Positions 24,065-35,921 of a DNA stretch of 64,000 nt are shown here, one piece after another. How positions within the stretch are numbered: position 1 is the stretch's first letter; each line of letters starts with the position of its first letter. The DNA is from Gnetum montanum (Eukaryota > Streptophyta > Gnetopsida > Gnetales > Gnetaceae): contig MNCI01007828.1 in the NCBI GenBank assembly GCA_015680685.1, positions 1-64,000 of the forward strand, written 5' to 3'. The notes under the pieces were generated by a model. That model saw only the letters and a list, made by a program, of their open reading frames with translations. It was not told where the DNA came from and made no database searches. The translations under genes and the position numbers were made by a program.

Positions 24065-27000
24065 TCATTCATGATCTTCCCATGCATCACATTCCCCTGC
24101 ATCATTGTTCCCACCCTCATAGGGCCCTACTTCTTCATCCGAAATCTTCATCATAAAAAGAATGAGGTAGTCAGCTAGAGTCACAGTAAAAGCTAGAATG
24201 AAATAAATAGTTGCATTTCAAGAAAGTGACTAACCTGAGATGGCCCTGTGTCTATCTTATGGGGAATATGATCCGTACCAATCCTGAGGCATTTCCAGAC
24301 CTCCTCCTCTATAATATCCATCCAGTACCTATCACCTAAGCCAACATCTGCTACAATTTTCTCCTTTTCAACAGTTATCCATCTTGGTGGTCCTGGAGAA
24401 AAGAAGGTAGTGGCAGTCTCACTTGTAAGAAGATTCACTTCCTATTCAGGGGATTCACTAACCATCACTTGTTGCATGAACTTATTGTAAGCCTCAGAAG
24501 CACCAATGGCATTCAAGAATGCTTCATGAATATACAACTTCACTAAAGCATCTCGGTATTGTTTACAGTAGGTGGCACGTTCTAGTTTATACATGTGCTT
24601 GTGATTATTCTGGGATTTCCCCCACTTGTAAACTCTTGTGCTATAATCTTTCCAATCCTGGTTCTTCTAAGTCAACAAGTTCATCTACATTCGCTGCTCA
24701 ATTATTTCACGTGTGGCCTCGTTGTTGCGCTGCATGGCCATCCAATATCATGCATAATCAATGACGGTTGTGCACCAACTACCATCATTGGTATCAGGGG
24801 CCAATAAAAACTCATTTCTAGAGTAGAGGTCTTTTGTCTCGGCAGTCAGATTGATCTTCTCCTTCTCTAGCTTCTAGACCTGTTTCCATAGGTCTTCGTT
24901 CACATGCTTGCACTTCCACAAGGAGCAGGCTGAGTGCAATGTGCATTCGCTAGCCTCATCATATATGCAACAAGGCACCTTGGTCACTTCCAACAGGAAT
25001 GCAGGTACAACGTTGACCTTAATTACTTGTTTCGGGTCCCACTTGAGGTGAGAGGCTATCAACTACATATAAAAATGCATTAGTCATAGTAGCATAGCAA
25101 ATTTTAGAAACTTAAAGGTCTAGTGTAGCAACTTAAGAGTCTAGCGTAGCTACTTCACTTACCCACTTTTGGATCGATCCGCTTAAGACAGTCGATCATG
25201 TCATCGACCACCCCCTACACGAATGTAAGCTTATCAGGGATCTCGGCCCATGGTCACAGGTGGATCAAAGAATGGCCTGTGGTGTCAACTATGGTGTCTG
25301 CTATGTAACAAAAACATGTCAAGTATAACTGAGACAAATTCAATAAAGCTGACAAGCAACACAAATCATAGTGTAAAGGGTCCTACCCAGAAAACCCTCA
25401 TGGGTGATATTAGGGGGATTGTCCATCGACATACTATCGAATATGTGGTCAAATGCACTAGCATGTAGTTTTATCTCCTCTCCTTATAGCCAACTTAACA
25501 CCATGGAAGCATCCTCCGCATCCATCTACTCCTTCGATGCTGAACTATGTTCAGCAAAGGGATCATCAGCAAAGGTCCCTTCCTAGCTGACACGGGCCTC
25601 TTCTTTATTCGCTAGGATCCCTCTCTTTGTGGAACCAGCATCCTTGTCATCTATAGGAGCATCCTCCTCATCAATAGGGGAGTCCTCCCCATCGGCAAAA
25701 ATGTCCTCCTTGTCAACAGGAGCATTTTCCTCATTAACAGGAGCCCCTACCTTTGTGGTGAAAGCTCTTTCTTTCTTGACCGGGGCCCTTTCCTCTATGG
25801 GTAGGGTCCCTGCACCTTTATTAGCTACCCCCATTTTGGGAGCCGTCACCTCTTCTCCTTCTTCCTCTTTCTCTTCTTCCTTTGATAACATAACATGTCA
25901 TGTTCACATTAGGCAAAAGTAGATTAACTTAAGACAAATGCAACGTTGTGCTACACTACCTAGCGTAGCATAGCATAGCAAGCATTAACCAAACAAGCAA
26001 AGAAATAAATAAAAAGAGAAAAGTATTTGCCAATGGGAGGCTGTATCCTACATAACTTAAACCGTAGTTTCTACCCTCCTTATTCATCTATATGGGTAGG
26101 CTCCTCAACTGGACAAGATCTTTTTCACCGCAACTTAGTGGCCACCGTCTCCGCGATGAGGCATTTCCCCTATGATACGCTACCCGTTGTAGCAAGGGGT
26201 ACCTCTCCTACACTATCCTGGCCACAAAAGTTGTGGGCTGCCTGATCCCTAGTTGTTATCGAAGGCGACTCCCCAATAGCTTCTGGGGGATCCTGGGCTT
26301 GGGTAGTGTAGAAGACTTGGCAAATCCATGGTTTGGAAATCCTGTTATGATCTTGCAAGCCATGAAGAAGACATGATGCACATTTAAATGGGATTCAGGA
26401 TTCTTATGAAGCTTGACCATTTTAGCTTGTAGACCTTTGTAGAGATGCTTGGCCCAGTTGTAATGGGCCCCCTCTTCCATGACCTCCCTCATTACCCAAG
26501 CTTGCTCAATCCTAATGATCTTGCCCTGGGAACGTAGCTTGGTGAAAGCACAGGCACGGAAGATGGGGTAAACCATTTTAGCCACTCTCAGCTTAGCCAT
26601 TTCAATAGGGATGACCCTTCACCCTTTCACCCTTTCATTTCCCCTAGCCACTCCTCAATGTCCCCCCGATGGTTCACCTCCTTTTTGGTCTTTGCTCCCA
26701 TGGGAAGACCATCAATAGGGACACTGAGGAGGTCCGTGAATAGTTGGTCATTGATCTCAAGGATCACCAGCACACCATGCACATGTGTGTAGAAGTGGTC
26801 TACCTTTTCAAAAAAGGAGTCACCTAGGGCAAGCATCTCAGCAGCAAGGACGCTTGGATTCATAGCCAAAAATAGTTCCATGAGCCTAGTGTTGTGAAGC
26901 TTGTCGATGAGCAATTCTAGGGCCCCACTGTAGAGCCAACATTGAGTCTCATCCACGTCCTTGTACTTGAAGTAAATGTTAGCCTCGTTATTCCTAGAGG

Positions 27001-28638
27001 TGATCACCGTCACCTCCTGAGATTTCTTCGCCGCTGTTGCAGTTTACAAAAGGAAAAAATAACTTAGAAAAAATAGAGAAATAGCAGGAACATAGAAACA
27101 ACACTCAAACATGTAAACAACTCATGGTTTAGTGTACCAAGGTTAAACGGTGATGGGAATGTTGGGAGATCCACTGACATGACTTCAATGATGATTGACT
27201 TAAAGGGTGTCCAATCCCCATCCAACCAACCAAACTCCTTGCATCTATCGTAAAATTGGGAGTACCGGGTTGGATAGGTTTTGTACTCACCCTAGCATTG
27301 GCCTATCACACCTACACACATATTCTTACTAGAAGAAAACTCCTACAACACCATCTCTACCAAGGCCAACACATCAGTATCACCATGAAGTCCATTCTTG
27401 TTGATGAAAAACTTGGTAAGAAGAATACACTGTTAACATTTTGGCCTAGCATAGCATGCATTGCATAGCATAGTATAATATGTTTACAGAATTCACCCGC
27501 TGGCACAATAAATGGTTCCTAGTGGGTTCTAAGAAAAGTTCCCATGTGGCGAGCAATGAACAACGTGTTGTACAGGTGGTAGCAATTATATTCAGGCATT
27601 TCCCAGATCCAAGCCAAACACCTCAAGTTATTTGGATGCTAACTGGATCCCTCTACCTGCCTACTCTCAATTGCTCCATCGGTCAACAATTTCAGAATAC
27701 CCCAATTTGCCCCAGGGAACAGGGTTTTTGTAATTATGGCTACTACCTCCTCTAATAACTATGACCAAAAAATCACACTAAAGTGTTGAATGAGAAATTA
27801 CAAGAACTCCCATGCACCTTCCTAGAACCAGACCACCTACTTCCCCACACGCACGTGGGGTGGAGGAACATTGGCCATTGGTTTGCTTAGGCAACACAGG
27901 ACTCCTATAATTTCTACGATGATCAAAATCAGCCTTACCATTACCTTGCACAACATAATGGAAAATGTTAATAGCATGTTCAAGTGACATTCGTGTGTAG
28001 CGTAGCAGGATTAGCCGTTAGTAGATAATGTAGCGTAACTCTTTTCATGCATATAGCGTAACAAAGGCACTAAAGCAATAGCGTAGTAGAGCAACAAAAA
28101 TTAAATACACATTTTTTTAAATAATTTAATACGTTGCAACTGTTTCAACAAATTCTCTACCTCACAAAATAATTTTCATAGTGCTATGATAGACACGTGT
28201 TACGTTGTCAAATGACGTGTGTGGCAAGACCCTCCTGAGGGTCGTACGCTACGCCATTTGCATGCTAGGTTGCCAAAATCTCCTAAACCTCTACAGCAAG
28301 AAAACCATAGTAATGGCAGTCTTGGAAATACTACATGCAACCTTAGTGTAGAGTCCGTACATCGTTGCGGCCGAATCAGCAATAGCGGCGATGTAATGGC
28401 TAAAATAATAGCAAAAAGCGATGACAGAAAATGTAGATAGAAAAACAGAAATAGAAACAAAAAGAGAAAGTAGAGACAACAACAATAGCATAGAAAATAA
28501 ATGTAGTGTAGCAAATTACCAGGATGATGGAGTTTCCTCCCATATTGTGATGCGTGCCTGTGATAGACACCCCAGGGTGTCTCTTACCTCGTCCACCTTG
28601 ATGAGCGCTAGGTGTTTGCATTCTCTCTTGGGTGCCAT
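24065..28638 (-). pseudogene. Antisense intron-containing gene of element B (unknown function)
   Basis: Same gene as in A and C. Exon 1 is 28638-28520 (MAPKRECKHLALIKVDEV, donor GTAATT). Exon 3 ends at 27497 (GTGAAT). Exon 4 starts at 27411. Exon 5 is 27033-26031; it encodes YFKYKDVDETQCWLYSGALE, then ELFLAMNPSVLAAEMLALGD, then EINDQLFTDLLSVPIDGLP, and after a frame change YNWAKHLYKGLQAKMVKL. Exon 6 starts at 25879 and is a strongly acidic repeat (EENAPVDKEDIFADGEDSP). Exon 7 ends at 25163 before GTAAGT. Exon 8 is 25055-24235 and coiled-coil-like (LWKQVQKLEKEK). Exon 9 is 24145-24065. The last intron (24234-24146, donor GTTAGT) aligns base for base at its donor with A and C. Its only clear decay is scattered stops and one frameshift in exon 5. 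Confidence 0.75.
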
Positions 28639-28772
28639 CGTCTTGATTGTAGATTCTTTCTTAGTCACTACACTAAATCACCGTGCTCTTCATTAGCACA
28701 ATTGCTCTATGCTCTGGATGCAAGCTCTGCACGCTTATGGTGAAAATGATGAGTTTACCAGAGGTAAATCCT

Positions 28773-28781
28773 TATTTATAG
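28773..28781 (-). promoter_or_regulatory. TATA box of the antisense gene (element B)
   Basis: On the minus strand the sequence reads CTATAAATAAGGATTTACC, 135 bp upstream of ATG 28638. It aligns with the boxes of A and C. Confidence 0.65.
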
Positions 28782-28909
28782 CCAATACGATGAAAAAAGA
28801 ACCTACCATTTTCTCACCCCGATTAATGTGGGATGTTCAATATAGTGTAGCACTCCTGCCATAGCGTAGTAGCACTATTTGCATTGTGGTAGGTGGGCCC
28901 AATCAAAAA

Positions 28910-29068
28910 CCTCGGTCCAACTTAAACTAGCCATTTACCTTCACAAGAATAACAAGTTAGCGGTCCGTGAAGACCTTAAACTAGCAGTTCTGACTTATAG
29001 TTTCGACCCGTTAGCGATCTGCAAGGACTTTAAACTAGCAGTTTTTACTCATAGTTCCAAGTTCATGG
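28910..29068 (+). repeat. Truncated 'CTTAAACTAGCAGTT' array, element B
   Basis: Units like GTCCGTGAAGACCTTAAACTAGCAGTT recur three or four times and stop exactly at the start of the inserted E LTR (29069). In A this array continues up to pol. Confidence 0.6.
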
Positions 29069-29509
29069 TGAAACACCACTAATTTCAGCATGGCACTTTG
29101 AACGAAAAATAACTCAAGCCCTTTCAAGCACTCAGAAGAGAATTCTTGACCCACAATGTCAAGCTCAGATTATACAAATGTAGGGGCCGTCAGACTTAGG
29201 CAAAGGAGAGACTAGTATAGGCTTAGGATCGGGTCAGAATACAGTTTGTAAGCTTGCTTGTGCAACAACACTTGAGGAGAAGGAAGAAATAACATATGTA
29301 AATTCATGAAGTTGTATGGAGTTCAATCATCATGATTGGCATTGCTGTCGTAGTCGCACCTGATCCTCCGCTGCACTACACCCTCAGCCATGTCAAAAAA
29401 ACCCTCATTGCGTTTCTATTTGTCTGTCATGCAAGCTTATTCCATCATCACCACCTACACCGTTGTTATCGTCGTCAACGTTCAAAAAAAATCCGTTGTA
29501 ATTTTAGTT

Positions 29510-29905
29510 ACCCATATTGTGGTTGTGAAAGCTGCAAAACAGGCCGGCGCTTTGCTTTCCTATTATCCTAATGTTAGGTTGCTTCTGTAGCCCTTCCATG
29601 AGGCCACACACCAAGTAATTCTAAACATCTGGGATGAAGCAGACATCACTAAGGTTAGCGATGAAGAAGTGATCTTTCTCATAGACATTACATGAAGTCC
29701 TTCCATGGCAACGTGGACAGTGTCCCGGTGAAAATGATTGACACAACGGAGCAAGGGATGCCTTCAGTTGTAAACAACAAATTGGTGCTCAAGGACGAGC
29801 AAAAGATCTAGAAGACTCTAGGATTCACATGCGCATGTGGGGTAATTCCTACACTGCCGGACGAAGCTACTATTCTACAATTATTCGGTGTCATCATCTC
29901 CAATG
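29510..29905 (+). pseudogene. Captured fructokinase fragment in the E 5' LTR
   Basis: Fructokinase phosphorylates fructose in plant sugar metabolism (pfkB family). Forward translation from 29510 gives THIVVVKAAKQAGALLSYYP and then NIWDEADITKVSDEEV. This matches the conserved fructokinase block where KAAK.AGALLSYDPNLRLPLWPS is followed by IWD.ADIIKVS.EE. The LWPS tryptophan is a TAG stop here. A later piece in another frame gives DTTEQGM ... CACGVIPTLPDEATILQL, which corresponds to the C-terminal DTTGAGDAF and ACGA ... GAIPALP regions. The catalytic GAGD motif is not preserved. The piece is frameshifted, internally deleted and certainly not functional. Confidence 0.8.
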
Positions 29906-30868
29906 TCACTATCTCCTGCGCTGCCCACCATGTCGTTGTTTCTGCCCACCATGTCGTTGTTTCCACTACCGTGTTGCTGTTCCTCTGCTGCCGCATTGCT
30001 GTTCTTGTGCCTGTCGCGTCGCCACTCCTCCTGTGCTTGCTGTGTTGCTGTCTCCTATGCTACTCGCCACATTGTTGTCTCCTATGCTGCTTGCCATGGC
30101 CACACATTTTCAGTCATCGGCATTGTCCAAGCACAAACTCCAGCACCAGGCCAACTATTCAGTATCCATACTACCCGTGCTACACCACTTCCACCTCCGT
30201 GGCCCTTTCATCTCCCACGCTTCCTTTGTTGGCCTTAACAGCACTACTAACTCTTGTCAGAATTCTGAGTGAGCTTAGATCTGGCAACAGGAACTTCTAC
30301 AATGATGAAATGCTACGACAACTGCGTTAAAAAAGGAGCTATTCATAGACAGGGCTGATGGTTCAGAATTTGCATCCATTATTAAAGTGTCCTTCGTCAA
30401 TGTGCCACTATTTTTGTGCCCCTGCTGCATGTCTCGCTACCTACCATTGTCACCGTCACTGTAGGCACCACCAACAACGTCCACCCCTAATGCATTCCTG
30501 ATTTAACCCTCGGCGATTCTCTCATTTTTTCTATTTAATCAAAGTTCAGGAATTAGTACGATGGCTATGAAACATGAAAGCCCATGCAAAATCAGGCTGA
30601 ATATTCACAAAAAGAATATATAATATTTTCCAAGGGAGCTATCACTGGAGCTAATCTTTCCAAATTTTCTAAATTTTTATCACTCAAGGGTTTGTTTTTC
30701 TAATTTATTTTTATTTTTATGGCCTCGAATGACCCACAAGTTGTAAAATACATTGAACCTAGTCAATGTATTCAATTGCCAACACACATCCAACTTGTGT
30801 ACAACTATCCAGCATAGATACATTGAACCTGGTCAAAGCAAACCCCAGCCAAAATCCTAGCCCAACCC

Positions 30869-30876
30869 TATAAATA
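30869..30876 (+). promoter_or_regulatory. LTR TATA box, element E 5' LTR
   Basis: TATAAATA in AACCCTATAAATACCCC is identical in context to the 3' LTR copy at 40423-40430. It lies downstream of the fructokinase-derived piece, so that piece sits in the U3 part of the LTR. Confidence 0.78.
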
Positions 30877-31516
30877 CCCCATCAATTCACACAAATTGGG
30901 AAGGAGGCAAGAGAAGCAAAGCAAAAGTAGCAAGAGAGGAGGACAAGAAGAAGAAGAAGATTGGAAGAGGCAAAGATTAGAGAGATTGGTAATTCTAAAG
31001 GAGGACAAAATTTGCAATCCTTGGGCGCTCAGCACATCTGATTGTTGGCTTCTCAGTTTTTCTCACTTTCATCCCATTTCATCATTGCATCATCGTGTCA
31101 TATCATTCCGGGGCTAGGTGTTTGACTTTCCATCCACACTTGTGCAACTACGCTTTGACCAGTACATATTCCTATTTGAACAATACAATACAGTTTCATC
31201 ATTGCCTCCTATTTACATTATTTACTTTGGTTTATGCTTTTTTTATATATAACTTTGTTCATGCTTTATTCATAATTTCATATCATTGTTTGCATTCCAT
31301 TTACATCCTATTTACGATAACCCCAGCGCTAGTCGTAGCTTACGCTCGGGGAAGTCCTTGGTTGATTTGCATGCGAACCATCCAAGGCACTCTACCTTCG
31401 TTTACTTTTCTAGCTTTTCCTCGGGTGAAGGTAGGGTCAGCTGTGGCTGTTCGATGATCTCTAGGTGTTTTTTTCCTTTCCAGCCTTACACTAACAATTT
31501 AGGTCAGTATAGTTTT

Positions 31517-31535
31517 TGATGCTAGAAGGAGGGCC
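31517..31535 (+). other. Degraded primer-binding site of element E
   Basis: TGATGCTAGAAGGAGGGCC follows the LTR end at the same spacing as in B and C. The first three bases are TGA where TGG is expected. Confidence 0.55.
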
Positions 31536-31698
31536 ACTTTCTTGTTATTGGTTAAAACCTCACTACCTATCAAAATTCATCCATCTTGCCCATTTGAGTC
31601 TCCTCATCCCTATTGATCACACTAAGCTTGTGTCACCCCACACTACAATTGCTTGCGATCCAACTCCATTTGTCTACCCCAGTCCATTCATGTTTATC

Positions 31699-33660
31699 AT
31701 GGAATCTTCNNNNNNNNNNNNNNNNNNNNNNNNNNNNNNNNNNNNNNNNNNNNNNNNNNNNNNNNNNNNNNNNNNNNNNNNNNNNNNNNNNNNNNNNNNN
31801 NNNNNNNNNNNNNNNAGAATATGAATTCATCCATAAAGGAGGACGTGAGTTTATCCCTTTAGCTTTTGACATAATCCCACTATCTGAAAACCATCATAAA
31901 CTCATATTCCAACTTCTTATGGCTAGAAGTCAAGCCTTACAACTACCTCCCATAGAGCCTCAAGACGAAGAAGATGACTTTGCAGCCAAATCTGAACATG
32001 GAGAATCATACCATACTGTTAGCCCCCATGCCCACACAAACCTATTATCCCATGCTTTCTTAGAAGAAACTATGTTTCTTTCTTCATCCACAAACATTCA
32101 AGCACTTGTTCCCCATTCCATCCCTATCTTCTCCATGCTCAATAACATTCAATCTAATGCATCCGCTTCCATCATTCCTCCACCAGTGCAGTCCCAACAA
32201 CTCCCCCAAACCAATGCAGGGTCAATCCTCCAACCTCAAGTAATTGGAATACCGTTAGTCATACCTGCTTCCACATCCACCCATTACATACCCCAAATGC
32301 AAATTCATAGGACACTATTGATTACTCCAACTCAACATGTTCAAGGTGTTACCTCACAACCTATAGCTGGGTAGTGGGCTCCACTGATGGTCTCAGTCCT
32401 GAATACCATCCCACCACAACAAATGTTAGCCTAACAACCTGCCTTTCCACAGACAATGCAACAATTAAACCATTATCATCCACAATACACTCAATCCACC
32501 AGGTTGCCTACCACCCAAGAATGGGCAAACACACAAAAATGATGCACTCATTGGTAGAAGAATTAAAACGCCTTAAAACTTTCAACAATGAGGAAGTCAA
32601 AGTACTAGATTTCTATCAAGATGACCCAATTGACCCCTTAGTTCCACCCTTGACCTTGCCAAAAGGAGTTTCATTACCTCAACTGACCAAGTACAATGGA
32701 GAAGGGAGCCCAAATTCCCACCTAGTGACATTTAGAACCGAAAGCCTCTTACTTCAAGCATGGCCTCATGTAATTTTGCGAGTGTTTGCAATATCCTTAA
32801 CTAGAAAAGCCTTAGATTGGTACCAATCTTTACCCCGTAGCTCCATATCTTCTTTAGAGAGTTTGTTGCATCAGTTTGTCAATCGTTTCAAGTACAATTT
32901 GAAACCTGAAGCCATGTTAGATAGCTTTATTCAAGTTAAACAAGTGCCATTAGAGCCAACACAAAAATTTATCCAAAGGTGGAGTGCAACCTTAAACGAA
33001 CTTCACGAACCTATCGCCGAAACATATTTACTCACTCTCCTTAAGTCAGCCGTGAATGACTTTATTAAGTCAAAACTTTACTACCTGAAAGCCCGCACAT
33101 TGAACCAAGCATTCATACAAATCAAAGACATAGAAGAAGCGACACAAACAAGTAATGACCCAACCTACTCAGCTTTTAGGAGCCAACATACGAGAAAAGA
33201 TAAATCCATAACAACAGTAGCAGCAATGACTGAGGGAAAACAACCTACTATCCCAAACAACTATGAAAGAACCACACCCACTCATACACCTGAAAATTCC
33301 TCAAAAAGAAAAAATAATACAGGTCATGACTATACCTTTGAAAGGAAAGACCCTGCTCAATACACACCATTGCCCATGAAGCCTTCACAACTACTTGATC
33401 AACTTCTAAAGGCTGGGCTAATTCAACACAAAAAAATGTCTCTTGTGGCCTCGCAAAGACATGATCGCTTTTGTGAATTGGCCAAAAATCCAGCCTTAGT
33501 TACAGCCAATGAACCTCCCATTCCAAAAGGCTTTAGGTTAGATAGGTTTTGTGAATATCATCAATGGTGTGGTCATGGGACTAATTACTTTTTTGTGTTG
33601 AAACAAGACATACAACGCATGATAGATGGGGGTGAAGTAGTGTTTGATGAGACAAACTAG
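31699..33660 (+). pseudogene. gag: gag of element E (nearly intact, gap in N-terminus)
   Basis: The likely start is ATG 31699, followed after 11 bases by an assembly gap (31710-31815). The N-terminal part (frame 2, REFIPLAFDIIPLSENHH and then a proline- and glutamine-rich stretch) has a TAG at 32372-32374. It shifts to frame 1 near an A-run at about 32530. From there 1.1 kb is open to the TAG at 33658. The gag domain reads VLDFYQDDPIDPLVPPLTLP (about 32600), KALDWYQSLPRSSISSLESL (about 32807) and NDFIKSKLYYLKARTLNQAF (about 33055). The finger-like FCEYHQWCGHGTNYF (about 33550) again lacks the last Cys. This is the best preserved gag in the window. Confidence 0.85.
31710..31815. other. Assembly gap (106 N)
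   Basis: An unbroken run of N lies at the start of element E gag. Reading frames drawn across it are artefacts. Confidence 0.99.
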
Positions 33661-35247
33661 ATAAGGCCTCAAAACTAATCCATGGGGGTCTACAAGGATC
33701 CTCTCAATACCAAAACCAACGATGCCCCATATGTGATTAATACTATCCATATGGAAAATAGACAAGACATTTTGCGAAGACCTTTTTTGATTTGGAGGCC
33801 TTCAGAAAACACACCTACCCCAACATCTCCTCAAACCCTTTTACCACATTCATGTCCCCCACACCATCAAAACCATTCATCATCCGCATACCTCCTTCGG
33901 TTGCCACCACAACAAACATAGCATCTGAAAACCGATCCATTCCCTTTGTGGTCCGGGTACTAAAACACCCTGGCACACAACTCACCTCCACTTCTCGACG
34001 ACCTTTGCGAGAACGTCTTACCGATAGGCTAATAAGAGAGCACTTGGAAAAAGAAAAGAGAGAGTGCATGGAGAGAGAAAACCATGGACAAGAATTAGGA
34101 CTACCAAAGCCTACACTGCTAAGAACCATTTCCATGAGTTTTTCTATTAATGAGCCTAGTACAAGTCACCAAAACAAAGATGAAGTCACAAGTCATATCC
34201 CAAACCCAGAATTATTAGCTACTAATGTAAAAACCCCTCCATAAGAAATACGAATGCTAGGTCAAATGGACCAAATCTCTACAAATAAGAATGTCCCAAA
34301 TGGAAAAGACCTAGCAAATGCATTGACCTAGGTCACACAAGCCTTAAAACAAAAGAATACTTCTTTAAGTTTGTATGACCTAGTACTAACTTCACCAGTA
34401 CATCGAGAGGCTCTTGTACCGATGCTAACTTCAATTCCTGTTAGTGAGGATCTTCCTGTAGACGAACCATCCATTTATGTAGTATTATCACCACAACTTC
34501 AAGAATCGAAGACCACATCCTTAGAATTCCATATTAAGGACATTAAGCTAGATGAGAAAACAAGGAAAATCATCATAGCCCCTATGTTCATAACAATACA
34601 GGTTGATCATTTCAAAATACGTAGGGTGCATGTCGATGATGGTGCAGCAACAAATGTAATACCTTTTTCCATCATCGAAAAATTAGGACTCATTGAACAA
34701 GTACAACCCACAACAACCTCTTTCTTGAGATCTTTCAATGGTTCCCGTGTAGGAGTGAAAGGCATGGTTACTTTAGATTTCATAGCCGGAGACCAATTCC
34801 CTACATCAGCTGAATTCATAGTGGTTGATGAAATGCCAGGGGTTAATCTGATCTTAGGACATCCTTGGCTAGCTCAACTTAAAGCCGTATCTTCACCAAT
34901 CCATCAAGAGATACATCTACCTTATGAGGGTGGTGAGATCATCATACATGGGGATACAACACCATTGAATCCCTTCCTCATACCTTGAGGTAGGTAAATG
35001 GTCAGAAATTAAGTTCATTAAGCCTAAACAAGAAACCATGAACATACATCAGAACATGAACCCAACGTTGACTCACAACCCAACTAGCACTAAAGAAACA
35101 CAAGAAGACACAGACATAGAAGCCATTCCTACTAATGTTTCTTGGTCAGAACTACCCTTTGAAATCACTGATGAAGGGGAAGGTGAATATAAAATCATAC
35201 CTATACACCCAGATCCACATGTTAAGCTACAAAAGATCAAGAGGTAA
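33661..35247 (+). pseudogene. gag C-terminus and protease of element E
   Basis: After the gag stop, frame 1 continues with VINTIHMENRQD, then the signal moves to frame 3 from about 33792 (PFVVRVLKHPG, an arginine-rich part, then stops near 34242 and 34330). The second stop, TAG in LT*VTQALKQKN, sits where C has a Gln codon. The protease block 34371-34988 is fully open. It has LSLYDLVLTSPVHREALVPM, the active-site HVDDGAATNVIPF (about 34627), a flap region (RVGVKGMVTLDFIAGDQ) and LILGHPWLAQL (about 34850). A short acidic tail in frame 1 (WSELPFEITDEGEGEYKI) ends at TAA 35245. The 205-residue open protease is the longest intact domain of the family here. Confidence 0.82.
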
Positions 35248-35274
35248 CTCAACAACTAGAACGAATGATACAAA

Positions 35275-35525
35275 TTTTTGAAAATGACGTTAAACTACGA
35301 ACTATCCGAAATGATGTTAAACTATGACACGTCCACAATGACATTAAACTAGCCACGGTCAGAAATGGTCGGTTCCATTTAAAACTTCTTGAAAATGGTA
35401 TTACCTTTGTCCCACCATGGCATAAAACTGGTAATCCTTTCTTTGACAACAGATGCAATAGTCCATCAAGACTTTAAACTGATGTACCAAGCCCGAAATG
35501 GCTTTAAACTAGAGTTAACAAATTA
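35275..35525 (+). repeat. Mixed repeat spacer between protease and pol in E
   Basis: It holds both array types found on either side of the antisense gene in the other elements: CCxCAATGACATTAAACTAGCC units (about 35285-35355) and CCCGAAATGGCTTTAAACTAG units (about 35490-35510). From 35530 to 35900 the sequence is AT-rich with no gene. Confidence 0.65.
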
Positions 35526-35921
35526 CAGAATTTACGAACTCCCATCATCTTACATTAAATTTTTGCTTACAAGTTACAACTTACGATTTAGATTCTTGCA
35601 TGGTCGTTGCTTTCGTTTCCAAGTATTTACCTTACATCTTGCTTTACACTTTAGAAATTTATGTTACATTTAGTTGCACACATATACTCTAGAAAACAAA
35701 GATAAACAATAAAAAAAACATGAAAAATGACAAAAATATTTACATGAAACATAAAGACAACAATGCAACCATTTTATACCGTAATTAAAATTCAGGCCAT
35801 TACATCAGTCTTTATACATTCCACCAAACTAGTTATCCTATATTCGTTTACACTTTGTAACTCTCTTACTGAGGGAGTGTCTCTTATTTTGCTCCTATTT
35901 TAATTGGCAGGAGTGAGTATC

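Larger units (their letters stand above)
29069..31511 (+). mobile_element. 5' LTR of element E
   Basis: It starts TGAAACACCACTAATTTCAG and ends near AGGTCAGTATA (terminal CA now TA). It lacks the GCTAY palindromes of the other LTRs. It contains fructokinase-derived sequence (about 29510-29905), TATAAATA at 30869-30876, and a purine-rich stretch just after the TATA box (GAAGGAGGCAAGAGAAGC, about 30900). Compared with the 3' LTR it carries about 66 extra bases near 30760-30825, bounded by two copies of ATACATTGAACCTxGTCAA. Confidence 0.88.

Noticed and set aside
28200-28621. Hydrophobic frames resembling membrane segments on both strands
   Set aside because: They lie across intron 1 and exon 2 of the antisense gene; the Phe/Leu richness comes from the T-rich intron and is not shared by A or C.
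31516-32374. Long frames running through the N block
   Set aside because: The Ns are translated as X; only the part after 31815 is real sequence and it belongs to gag of element E.
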